A stretch of 64,000 nt of DNA from an uncultured Prolixibacteraceae bacterium (lineage in GTDB: Bacteria > Bacteroidota > Bacteroidia > Bacteroidales > Prolixibacteraceae): the NCBI GenBank assembly GCA_913063265.1, contig CAJXZG010000009.1, positions 1-64,000 of the forward strand, read 5' to 3'. The notes beneath the pieces were generated by a model. The model saw nothing but the letters and a program-made list of their open reading frames with translations, made no database searches and was not told the origin of the DNA. Shown piece after piece: positions 28,101 to 35,443 of the stretch (position 1 is the first letter of the stretch; each line of letters starts with the position of its first letter). The position numbers were made by a program, and so were the translations under genes.

Positions 28101-28936
28101 TCCAAAACATCAATCTCTATAGAACCTTGCACAGCTTCAGCATTTGTATTGCTTATGTCGGTTTCAATTTTTAGGCTTGCATCTTTATACTCGCGGTCTA
28201 AATCGGTAAGCACATAATAATCGTGAATAAAAGTTTTAGGAAATGCAATTAGTTTTACATCGCGATATATTCCTGATAATCTCCACATATCCTGATTTTC
28301 AAGGTAAGATCCGTCAGAGAAACGGATTACCTGAACTGCCAAATCATTTTCACCCTTTTCAATAAAAGGTGTGATGTTAAACTCAGCCGGTTCAAAACCT
28401 CCCTGGTTATAACCCACTTTTTTCCCGTTCACCCAAATGTAACTTGCCGATTTTATCCCTTCAAAACGAAGCAGAACTTCTTTGTTTTTCCATGTTTTTG
28501 GAATGGTAAATTTACGTTTGTAACAGCCTGTTGGATTAAAATAATCGGGAATATTGGGAGGATCGTTTTCAAAAGTCAGTGCAATATTCCTAAACTTAGG
28601 ATGGTCGTATCCTTCCATTTGCCAGTTTGCAGGTACTTTTATTTCGTCCCACTCCTCGACGTCAAATTTTGGTTCCCAGAAATCCACAGGAACTTGGTCA
28701 GGAGTTTCAACCAACTTGAACTTCCATTGTCCGTTCAATAACTGAAAGTTTGAACTTTGTTTGTTTTTTAATGCCTCTGCTGTAGAATTGTACGGAATAT
28801 GCAGTGCATGAGGCCTGGTTTGCCCTTTTTCAAAAACTGCAGGATTTTGCCAATCTGATACAAGAAATTCAACTTCCTGAGAATTAACAAAGGTGTAAGA
28901 AAACAGTAGCAGAAAAGTAAGTGATATAGTCTTCAT
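25175..28936 (-). CDS. GH2 beta-galactosidase-like enzyme with inserted LamG domain
   Basis: 1253 residues with a signal peptide (1-19, ...TFVNSQ). Order: sugar-binding jelly roll (~40-215; WQMEGYDHPKFRNI, GCYKRKFTIP), Ig-like domain (~220-330), TIM barrel with acid/base Glu in WSAGNESGSG (~470) and nucleophile Glu in MDEYLAATGNG (~540), then at about 585-785 a concanavalin/LamG-like domain (FTEGKNGRGLQFSGHDDWVEF, SIGLWVLP) placed inside the barrel's last part, after which the GH2 sequence resumes (YGIVWPDREIQPEIHQIKKS) and ends with the large C-terminal beta-sandwich. Exported; it probably removes beta-linked sugars, with the LamG aiding binding. It lies next to an AraC gene on the same strand. 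Confidence 0.9.
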   Translation of the reverse strand: MKTISLTFLLLFSYTFVNSQEVEFLVSDWQNPAVFEKGQTRPHALHIPYNSTAEALKNKQSSNFQLLNGQWKFKLVETPDQVPVDFWEPKFDVEEWDEIKVPANWQMEGYDHPKFRNIALTFENDPPNIPDYFNPTGCYKRKFTIPKTWKNKEVLLRFEGIKSASYIWVNGKKVGYNQGGFEPAEFNITPFIEKGENDLAVQVIRFSDGSYLENQDMWRLSGIYRDVKLIAFPKTFIHDYYVLTDLDREYKDASLKIETDISNTNAEAVQGSIEIDVLDTNKESILLEGTQTVDFLVDSASTKKVNLSALVIDPPKWSAEFPNLFTLVVTLKNNEGETLEAFTKKIGFREVEYKNRILTVNGVPVKLNGVNSHMHHPGHGQAVPLKTLKKDLLIMKQFNINCVRTCHYPPTPEYIEMANELGMYIFDEVGDEAHNNIHLSTKAEWTEMYKDRSRKLVYRDRNNPSVIVWSAGNESGSGFNINEVIKTGKKIDPSRPAWMYGGNTFYIPFEDIVGPRYWIPLDYKNLAQGKVLSENDNRASFMDEYLAATGNGMGGMDEYWDLIWKYPRLSGGAIWDWISPGINTPKWTIPDLSGNDIHGQIMGRPVFTEGKNGRGLQFSGHDDWVEFYRDQKLDISGNQLSIGLWVLPSEIPQANNFVMKGEHHYGIRMESPEVLEFYIHSNKRISAKAKVADNFYDNWHFIAGIYDGNSLKLYVDDKEIATTKFRGEIVSSPFPLCIGREAETQDQGEYSGRMSKMIIDEVKVYDSAFSVEALKTDTNAVLYLDFENDKKEGDFYAVGLGGRTYGIVWPDREIQPEIHQIKKSGQPIHIEMLDIKKGIVKITNRHHFKNLNEFEGIWEIAVDGDTIQRGFFELELKAGKSDLDTIEFRTPNLEPNKECVLTVSFSLKEGTNWAEAGHEIAWEQFVVPTPVLAKSEEIKEFRLSVKQNYNELTVTGSGFQYVFDKKTGEFTSLNFNGTEYLENGPNFNVWRAPLANDIDPWGSYMFKSKDITPGWGRSIDNQLRTLGMRDLVTQADEIEVLKKSEASIKIKMKVYSNSTRKFEYGNTWGGAVSAFERNEIWTIFPDGTIELEQEIIPNGPMPDMLQKIGLQFDLQKQFSNVEWYGRGPFENYPDRKTGAKIGLYQSNADSMYVPYIFPQDYGNRSDVRWLKIENSEGKGLMIQGDDLLNFSLHKYSTDNLDRAVYTYQLEDAPNTVLNVDYEVTGVGGTAIRQLQRYRVKPSTVNFKLTIKPF

Positions 28937-29008
28937 TGTTATTAGGTTTGAATAACAAAACTAAGAATAATACTTAAACCTACTTTTATTTTTACACAGG
29001 CTTAGGAT

Positions 29009-29878
29009 TTATTTATGATGAAATTTTTCAAAATATTGTGTTGGAGTATATCTTGTATTCTTTTTAAAAGTGCGGTTAAAATTTGAAAGATTGTTAAATC
29101 CACTTTCAAAAGAAATTTGAGAAACCGTTAGTTTCCCTTCCATAATTAAACGACATGCATAACTTATTCTCATATCATTAACATATTCCGACAAGGTTTT
29201 GCCTGTATTTTCTTTAAAAAAACGGCAGAAAGCTGTAGGATGAAGATTTGCTATATCAGCTACTTTTTCCAGCTCAATTTTTCGTTGATAACTGGTGTTT
29301 AAGAACTGGATTACATTGTTTAATCTAAAACTCTTAAAATGAATACTTTCATGTTGATAGAACTCACCAGCCAGTATTCTATATTCTTTTGTTTTTGCTA
29401 AAATTTGCAACAATTCCTGTAAAGCAATTATTCTTTGAAAACCATTTAATTTAGACATACGGAGTATTAATCTTGAAACTTTCCTGGTAAAACCCAGAGA
29501 AAAGCGAATTCCCTGTGCCGACCTTTCCATAAGTTCTCCAATTAAATTGTATTCAGGATATTTTTCAATGGAATCATGCAAAAAATCCTGTGGAAATTGA
29601 ATCACCACATATTTAATTTTCAGCTTACCGTTACTGTTCAAATACTTCTCATCGCTTCTCCAAAAATGGGGCAGATTACTTCCAATAAATGCTAAATCAC
29701 CCGATTGAAATTCCTCTATACTGTCCGCCACAAAACTGGTTCCGGAGCCTTCAATTACATATAACAATTCATATTCAGGATGAAAATGCCAGGGATAGGT
29801 AAAATGCGGCATTTCCCGAACTTTTATTTTTACAGCCGAGCGTCCTGGAAAATCAATATGTTCGTGCATTATTTTCAA
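29009..29878 (-). CDS. AraC family transcription regulator with cupin sensor
   Basis: 289 residues. The N-terminal ~100 residues form a cupin (HFTYPWHFHPEYELLYVIEGSGT, then GDLAFIGSNLPHFWRS), the usual sugar-binding sensor. The C-terminal ~100 residues hold two helix-turn-helix units of AraC type (IANLHPTAFCRFFKENTG, ISFESGFNNLSNFNRTFKK). It lies upstream of the GH2 gene on the same strand and divergent from the URO-D/DUF6807 operon, with 177 bases between, so it probably controls one or both. Confidence 0.92.
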   Translation of the reverse strand: MKIMHEHIDFPGRSAVKIKVREMPHFTYPWHFHPEYELLYVIEGSGTSFVADSIEEFQSGDLAFIGSNLPHFWRSDEKYLNSNGKLKIKYVVIQFPQDFLHDSIEKYPEYNLIGELMERSAQGIRFSLGFTRKVSRLILRMSKLNGFQRIIALQELLQILAKTKEYRILAGEFYQHESIHFKSFRLNNVIQFLNTSYQRKIELEKVADIANLHPTAFCRFFKENTGKTLSEYVNDMRISYACRLIMEGKLTVSQISFESGFNNLSNFNRTFKKNTRYTPTQYFEKFHHK

Positions 29879-30055
29879 ACCAAACTCGCTTTAAACTATT
29901 AGTATATTATGTGCATTAATGAATAAAACAATTCTTCAGCAAAATCAATAAAAAAAATTCATTTTTGCTAATCTAATACAAAAATTGGCAAATAAAATAC
30001 CATGTCATTATGTTTTTGTGAACTAGATTTGTACAAAATAAAACAAACCTGAATT

Positions 30056-31099
30056 ATGACTCAAGAACAATGGCAGTTGTTGTTAAGTGTAGTAAATGGA
30101 AAGACTCCCGATAAACCGGTTTCAGGGTTTATAATAGACAGTCCCTGGATACCGGGCTGGGCAGGTTTTTCCACATTACAATTTTATTCCTCAGAAGAAA
30201 TCTGGTTTCAAGCCAACAAAAAAGCAATTGAAACATTCCCCGACATCATTTTTCTTCCGGGATTTTGGTCTGAATTTGGCATGTTAACAGAACCCTCTGC
30301 CTTTGGTGCAAAACTGGTATGGAATGAGTTTAACCTGCCTCATGCAGATAAAATTATCAAAGATGTTTCTGAAGCAGGTAATTTAAAAAATCCGAATCCA
30401 AAAACAGACGGACTTTTACCATTTATAATCCAACGTCTTTTAAACTATCAAAAACCAATGTTGGAATTGGGGCACGAAAATAAGTTTGCTATTGCTCGTG
30501 GCCCTTTAAATATTGCCTCTTTCTTAATGGGAACAAGCGAACTGATGATGGGTTTTATGATGGACCCGGAAAACAGTCATAAATTATTGGAAACGATTAC
30601 AAAGTTTACCATCAATTGGATTGAATATCAAAAAGAAATGTTTCCATCGATTGAAGGTATTTTATTGCTCGATGACATTGTAGGTTTTATTGGAGATGAA
30701 GAATGCAAAGAATACGCTGTTCCATATATCAAAAGAATATTTGAAAGTTTTGATTCTAAACTGAATTTTTTCCATAACGATGCGCAAGGACTTATTTCCA
30801 CGCCATATTTAAAAGAAATGGGAGTAAATCTTTTTAATTTTAGTTTTGAACATTCGATGAAAGAAATCAGAGAACTTGCCGGACCGGAGGTTGCACTGAT
30901 TGGGAATTTACCTCCAAGAGATATTCTGGCAGCAGGAACACCTGAACAGGTTCGGGAAGAAACTAAAAAAATGGTGCAGGAATTTGGAGATAAAAACCGT
31001 GTAATCTGGTCATGTGGTGGTGGCATGCCTCCTAATGTAACAACTGAGAATATTCTTGCGTTTAAGGAAACAATTTACGAAGAAGTACCAAAACTATAA
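30056..31099 (+). CDS. Uroporphyrinogen decarboxylase (URO-D) family methyltransferase-like protein
   Basis: 347 residues covering one URO-D TIM barrel. It is unlikely to be HemE: it lacks the usual N-terminal heme-pathway motif and sits in a sugar operon. In the MtaA/MtbA-type methyltransferases of this superfamily, zinc is held by H-x-C and a later C. Here the corresponding places read FFHNDAQG (His, Asp) and WSCGGGMPPN (Cys), so one Cys is replaced by Asp. It opens a run with two DUF6807 genes (gaps of 9 and 15 bases). A function in methyl transfer linked to the corrinoid genes 13 kb downstream is inference. Confidence 0.8.
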   Translation: MTQEQWQLLLSVVNGKTPDKPVSGFIIDSPWIPGWAGFSTLQFYSSEEIWFQANKKAIETFPDIIFLPGFWSEFGMLTEPSAFGAKLVWNEFNLPHADKIIKDVSEAGNLKNPNPKTDGLLPFIIQRLLNYQKPMLELGHENKFAIARGPLNIASFLMGTSELMMGFMMDPENSHKLLETITKFTINWIEYQKEMFPSIEGILLLDDIVGFIGDEECKEYAVPYIKRIFESFDSKLNFFHNDAQGLISTPYLKEMGVNLFNFSFEHSMKEIRELAGPEVALIGNLPPRDILAAGTPEQVREETKKMVQEFGDKNRVIWSCGGGMPPNVTTENILAFKETIYEEVPKL

Positions 31100-31108
31100 T
31101 TCTAAAAT

Positions 31109-32344
31109 ATGAAATATATAATAATACTTTTAATGTTATTTACAGGTTTTGCTTCCGCACAGGAATTGGCAAAATTTAATGTTCAAATTAAAGAAGACAG
31201 AATTGATTCACCTGTTTCGGTATCATTGGATGGAATTAATTACAATATTGACAAAGGAAAAATTGTTTTGTATGAGATAACCCCAACAGGAGAAAAACCA
31301 ATTTCAAGCCAGGTGGAAACCGGACATTCTGCAAGACTTTGGTTTTTACTTGAAGGTTTATCAAAAAAGGACACCAAAAGACAATTTGTTTTAAAACTTG
31401 AAGAAAAAGAAGGTGAAGGTAATTCCAAAGTTTCTTTGCTAAAAGATCGAAAAGATATAAACCTTTTGGTAAACGATAAACCAATTTTAAGTTATCGGCA
31501 TGCGATTACCCCTGCACCGGATGAAGCAGATCCGTTATATAAACGTTCAGGATATATTCATCCTTTAACCTCGCCGGGAGGCGAAGTTCTTACCTGTATA
31601 CAGCCGGAAGACCATTATCATCATTACGGAATATGGGGTCCATGGACAAAAACAAAAATCGACGACAGAGAAGTAGATTTTTGGAATTTGGTAGCCGGAC
31701 AGGGCACAGTAAAATTTGCAGGTTTCTTATCTGAAGCTGAAGGAGCAGTTTATTCAGGATTTAAAGCACTTCAACAACATATCGATTTTGGTGCAAAGGG
31801 AGAAGATCAGATTGCAATTAACGAAATTCTGGATGTGCGGGCATGGAATGTTGGAGAAAAAGTATGGGTGGTTGATTACACAACTTCGATAAACAGCCCG
31901 TTGGAAAATGGCATAATGTTGAATGCCTACCGTTATGGCGGAGGGATTGGATTTCGTGCCACAAAAAAATGGGAAAAAGATAATTGTACCGTTTTAACAT
32001 CTGACGAAAAAACACGTTTGGATGCCGATGGTTCATTTGCAAGATGGTGTATTGTTGAGGGAGAGTCAGACACAGACGAAGGACGCTCAGGCATTTTGTT
32101 TTTAAGCCATCCGTCAAATCGTATGCATCCCGAACCAATGCGAATCTGGCCCGAAAATGCTCATCCGCTTGGATATATGTATTTTGAGTTTGTTCCAATC
32201 AGACACGAAGACTGGAAACTTGAACCAAAACAAGATTATACATTAAAATACAGAATGGTGGTTTTTGATGGAAAAATTGAACCTGAAGAAGCAGAAATGT
32301 ACTGGAACAGTTTTGCATCAAATCCAGTTGTAGTATTCGAATAA
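31109..32344 (+). CDS. DUF6807 (PmoA-like) secreted protein
   Basis: 411 residues with a signal peptide (MKYIIILLMLFTGFASAQ). The body carries the DUF6807 features: SYRHAITPAPDEADPLYKRSGYIHPL, EDHYHHYGIWGPWTKTK, FVPIRHEDW and a C-terminal LKYRMVVFDG. The family is often labelled methane oxygenase PmoA, but that name comes from a weak similarity and no oxygenase role should be assumed. The many conserved His in DHYHHYGIW suggest metal or sugar binding. It occurs here with a second member directly after it, between a URO-D protein and a Gfo/Idh/MocA protein, so a role in glycan breakdown is likely. Confidence 0.85.
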   Translation: MKYIIILLMLFTGFASAQELAKFNVQIKEDRIDSPVSVSLDGINYNIDKGKIVLYEITPTGEKPISSQVETGHSARLWFLLEGLSKKDTKRQFVLKLEEKEGEGNSKVSLLKDRKDINLLVNDKPILSYRHAITPAPDEADPLYKRSGYIHPLTSPGGEVLTCIQPEDHYHHYGIWGPWTKTKIDDREVDFWNLVAGQGTVKFAGFLSEAEGAVYSGFKALQQHIDFGAKGEDQIAINEILDVRAWNVGEKVWVVDYTTSINSPLENGIMLNAYRYGGGIGFRATKKWEKDNCTVLTSDEKTRLDADGSFARWCIVEGESDTDEGRSGILFLSHPSNRMHPEPMRIWPENAHPLGYMYFEFVPIRHEDWKLEPKQDYTLKYRMVVFDGKIEPEEAEMYWNSFASNPVVVFE

Positions 32345-32359
32345 TTAAAATTAGTTTAA

Positions 32360-33253
32360 ATGAAAAAAATATTCCTGATATTGATTTGTACGTTTTTTCT
32401 AATTCAGTTGGGAAGCGCGCAATCAAAAATAACGGCTGAAAAAGTTGGAGATAAAATAGAATTTCGAATCAATGGAAATCTTTTTACCAATTACATTATA
32501 TCAGATTTTGAAAAATACCCTTTCTTTTACCCTGTTAACGGCCCATCAAATGCCAGTGTAACCTCTATGAGAAATGCCAATTATCCGCACCACAGTTCAT
32601 TATTTTTTGGTTGTGACCGAGTCAACGGAGGAAACTATTGGCAGGAAGGTTTGGAAAGAGGAAGGATTGTTTCATTACGCACAGATATAATAGAAAGTGG
32701 AGGAGAACTTGCTGTAATAGAGAATGAATGCATTTGGAGCAGACCCGGTGCCGATTCTCCGGTAAAAGACAAAAGAATAATTAAGGTGAAAGCACCTTCA
32801 AAAACAAAATTTTATCTGGATTTTGACATTACTCTTGAAATGTTGATGGATGTAACTATTCTGAAAACCAACCACTCATTATTTAGTGGTAGAGTTGATC
32901 CGGATTTAGCTGTAATAAATGGAGGTACAATGGTTAACGCGGAAGGAGAAACAGGAGAAAAAGCAACCTTTGGGAAACCATCAGCCTGGATGGACTACAA
33001 TGGGAAAAGAATGGGAGGAAAGGAAGGAATCGCCATTTTACAGCATCCTTCCAACAAATGGTTCCCTTCCCCATGGTTTACACGCGATTATGGTTTTTAC
33101 TCACCCACACCAATGTACTGGCCTGAAAATGGAGAAACTACGGAATTCAAAAAAGGAGAAAAGCTAAGATTAAAATATCGTGTCATTGTGCACTCAGGCG
33201 ATGAAAAGGAAGCGGATATAGCCGGAGAATTTGAAAAATATTCGAAAGAATAA
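32360..33253 (+). CDS. DUF6807 (PmoA-like) secreted protein, second copy
   Basis: 297 residues with a signal peptide (MKKIFLILICTFFLIQLGSAQ). It is shorter than its neighbour because the N-terminal ~100-residue domain is missing. Shared features are YPFFYPVNGPSNASVT, YPHHSSLFFGCDRVNG (the HH motif), IAILQHPSNKWFPSPWFTRDYGF and a terminal LKYRVIVHSGD. The gap to the previous gene is 15 bases, so the two are co-transcribed. They differ too much to be a recent duplication. A small mobile-looking gene follows immediately. Confidence 0.85.
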   Translation: MKKIFLILICTFFLIQLGSAQSKITAEKVGDKIEFRINGNLFTNYIISDFEKYPFFYPVNGPSNASVTSMRNANYPHHSSLFFGCDRVNGGNYWQEGLERGRIVSLRTDIIESGGELAVIENECIWSRPGADSPVKDKRIIKVKAPSKTKFYLDFDITLEMLMDVTILKTNHSLFSGRVDPDLAVINGGTMVNAEGETGEKATFGKPSAWMDYNGKRMGGKEGIAILQHPSNKWFPSPWFTRDYGFYSPTPMYWPENGETTEFKKGEKLRLKYRVIVHSGDEKEADIAGEFEKYSKE

Positions 33254-33261
33254 GTCGGATG

Positions 33262-33705
33262 GCCGATGACCGATGACGGAGAAAACTGAAAAACTAATTT
33301 TATTATAATGGGATTCAAATTTGAGAAGCTTATTATTTGGGAACGCTCGATGGAATTAGGTGAAGACATAAATAACCTCGCAAAAAACTTCCCGCAACAT
33401 GAAACTTATAATCTTTCTTCGCAAATAAGACGAGCTGCAGATTCTGTTGCGTTGAATATTGCAGAGGGTTCTATTGGTCAATCAAATTCCGAACAAAAAA
33501 AATTTGTAGGCTATGCTGCTCGTTCTTTAGCCGAACTTGTAACATGTTTATACAAGGCTAAAAACAGGAAATATATAAATGAAAATGAATTTTTAACTTA
33601 TTATACCAATTCATTTCAATTAATGAACATGATTATTGCTTTTAAAAAAAATATCAAATAAATTCAGAAACTTAACCGGTCTTCTGTCATCGGTCTTCTG
33701 TCAAA
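33262..33705. mobile_element. IVP (four-helix-bundle) gene unit between short inverted repeats
   Basis: GACCGATGAC (33268-33277) left of the gene is the exact inverse of GTCATCGGTC (33686-33695) to its right, and flanking bases also partly match. The unit contains one gene and splits what looks like a continuous operon. Target duplications were not recognised. Confidence 0.5.
33308..33661 (+). CDS. Four helix bundle protein (23S rRNA intervening-sequence protein family)
   Basis: 117 residues, all helical. Signature parts are FEKLIIWERSMELGEDI at the start, YNLSSQIRRAADSVALNIAEGS in the middle and FVGYAARSLAELVTCLYKAK after it. The family was named for genes inside 23S rRNA intervening sequences of Leptospira; many copies in Bacteroidota lie between genes and their function is unknown, with RNA or DNA binding suggested. 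Here it lies between the second DUF6807 gene and a Gfo/Idh/MocA gene, enclosed by short inverted repeats, which suggests it was inserted. Confidence 0.88.
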   Translation: MGFKFEKLIIWERSMELGEDINNLAKNFPQHETYNLSSQIRRAADSVALNIAEGSIGQSNSEQKKFVGYAARSLAELVTCLYKAKNRKYINENEFLTYYTNSFQLMNMIIAFKKNIK

Positions 33706-33743
33706 TGTAAACTTTGAATATTAAACTTTAAACTTCATAATAT

Positions 33744-35117
33744 ATGAAACGAAGAAATTTTCTTAAAAAAACCGGTACTGCAACTGCAGGAGCCTTTGTT
33801 ATTCCTACAATTGTTCCTTCAAATGTTTTTGGGGCAAACGCACCAAGTAATAAAATACATGTTGCACAAATCGGCTGCGGTCGTATCGCAAAAGATCACG
33901 ATACAGCAGCGACTTTAAATTATGCTCAGGCACAATTTGTTGCCGTTTGCGATGTTGATACAAAACGAATGCAGGATTCGAAAAAAAGAATCGAAGGATT
34001 TTATAATGATAAAAATGGCAGCGACAATGCGGTGGATATAAAAATGTACCAGGATTATCGTGATTTGTTGGCTGACAAAAATGTGGATGCTGTATTAATC
34101 AGTACTCCTGACCACTGGCACTCGCAACCTGCCATTGAAGCGGCTTTGGCAGGAAAAGACATATATCTTCAAAAACCAACTTCATTAACTGTTGAAGAAG
34201 GTCGCTTATTAAGCGATGTTATTAACAGAACCGGTGTTATCCTACAAATGGGAACACAGCAACGTTCGTCATCGCAATTTCGCCGGGCAGCTGAATTGGT
34301 GCGTAACGGACGTATTGGGAAACTTCATACAGTAAAAATTGGCTTACCCGGTGATCCATCCGGACCTGTTTTTGAAACCGGACCAGTTCCTTCCAATTTG
34401 GATTTTGATATGTGGATGGGATCAACTCCGGAAGTGGAGTACAAAGAAAAAATGGTGCATCCGCAAAATAGTTATAGTCGCCCTGGATGGTTACGCCACG
34501 AATATTATGGTGCAGGAATGATTACAGGATGGGGGCAACATCATTACGACAGTGCAGCATGGGGAATGGATACCGAACATACCGGCCCAATCTCGGTTGA
34601 AGCAATTGCGCAATTTCCAAAATCGGGTGACTGGAATGTACATGGCGACTTTATGGTAAAACATGAATACGAAAACGGAATTACAGTATTGACCAGTGGT
34701 GGTTTCCCAAATGGAATCCGCTATGAAGGAGAAGATGGATGGATTTTTGTAACCCGCGGAGCTTATCGCGCAACTGCATCCGATCCGGTTCCTGAAGGTT
34801 CCACAAAAGCATTAAACGCAAGTAGCGAAGAAATTCTAAAATCAAAAATCGGTGATGACGAAATTAAACTTTATGTGAGTGAAGAGCACCATGGCGATTG
34901 GTTAAATTCGATTAAAACCCGTAAACAACCAATTTGTACTGCTGAAGTAGGTCACCGTTCATGTACGGTTTGTTTAATCAGTCATATCGCTATGAAAGTT
35001 CCCGGAGTTTTGGAATGGGACCCAATGACAGAAAGATTCAAAAACAACGACCTGGCAAATTCCATGCTTCGTCGTCCCCAACGTTATCCTTACGGAACAA
35101 ATTACATAAAAATATAA
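33744..35117 (+). CDS. Gfo/Idh/MocA family oxidoreductase with Tat signal
   Basis: 457 residues. A twin-arginine signal (MKRRNFLKKTGTATAGAF) indicates folded export to the periplasm. The Rossmann part begins HVAQIGCGRIAKDHD, and the dinucleotide region continues with LISTPDHWHSQPAIEAALAGKD and the family motif LQKPTSLTVEEG (EKP-like). The C-terminal alpha/beta domain has GWLRHEYYGAGMITGWGQHH. Such exported members often keep a tightly bound NAD(H) and act on sugars by oxidation-reduction without a free cofactor. Probably part of the same glycan operon as the genes before and after it. Confidence 0.88.
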   Translation: MKRRNFLKKTGTATAGAFVIPTIVPSNVFGANAPSNKIHVAQIGCGRIAKDHDTAATLNYAQAQFVAVCDVDTKRMQDSKKRIEGFYNDKNGSDNAVDIKMYQDYRDLLADKNVDAVLISTPDHWHSQPAIEAALAGKDIYLQKPTSLTVEEGRLLSDVINRTGVILQMGTQQRSSSQFRRAAELVRNGRIGKLHTVKIGLPGDPSGPVFETGPVPSNLDFDMWMGSTPEVEYKEKMVHPQNSYSRPGWLRHEYYGAGMITGWGQHHYDSAAWGMDTEHTGPISVEAIAQFPKSGDWNVHGDFMVKHEYENGITVLTSGGFPNGIRYEGEDGWIFVTRGAYRATASDPVPEGSTKALNASSEEILKSKIGDDEIKLYVSEEHHGDWLNSIKTRKQPICTAEVGHRSCTVCLISHIAMKVPGVLEWDPMTERFKNNDLANSMLRRPQRYPYGTNYIKI

Positions 35118-35443
35118 AACTTGCTAAAATAATACGCATCAATGCAAAAAAAGTATTACTATTTTTTTGTTGTTATTCTTTATATTTGATAACGAAGTAA
35201 AATAGAAAGGACAATTAATAATAGTCAATCTAAATAAAGAAAAGGAGAAATGCGGCAACATTTCCCCTTCATTAAATATTTAACCAATTCGATAAAATTA
35301 ATTAAACTTCTCAAAACTATGGAAAAATACCAGAATTTAGAAGCGATGTAAAATTTTCAAACCTTCATTTAACATTCTTTTTAATTCTTAATACTTACTA
35401 ACGGACCAAAATGGTCTTTTCTTAACCTTTTAAATTTAAACAT
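35118..35443. other. Leader region before susC
   Basis: 326 bases without a gene. It holds a TATATTTG box at 35181-35188 (a possible -7 element without a good -33), a hairpin AAGGAGAAATG / CATTTCCCCTT around 35241-35275, and a short palindrome GACCAAAATGGTC near 35404-35416 followed by TTTT. The long leader is typical of SusC genes and may carry post-transcriptional control. Confidence 0.4.

Noticed and set aside
30056-31099. HemE (uroporphyrinogen decarboxylase) of heme synthesis
   Set aside because: The sequence lacks the HemE N-terminal substrate loop as far as I can see, and the gene lies in a sugar operon with no heme genes.
31240-32198. Several minus-strand frames inside the first DUF6807 gene
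   Set aside because: They are opposite-strand shadows of a strongly recognised gene, without any recognisable domain.
31109-32344. Methane monooxygenase function suggested by the PmoA label
   Set aside because: The protein is a soluble secreted beta-rich DUF6807 member without membrane helices or the particulate monooxygenase subunits.
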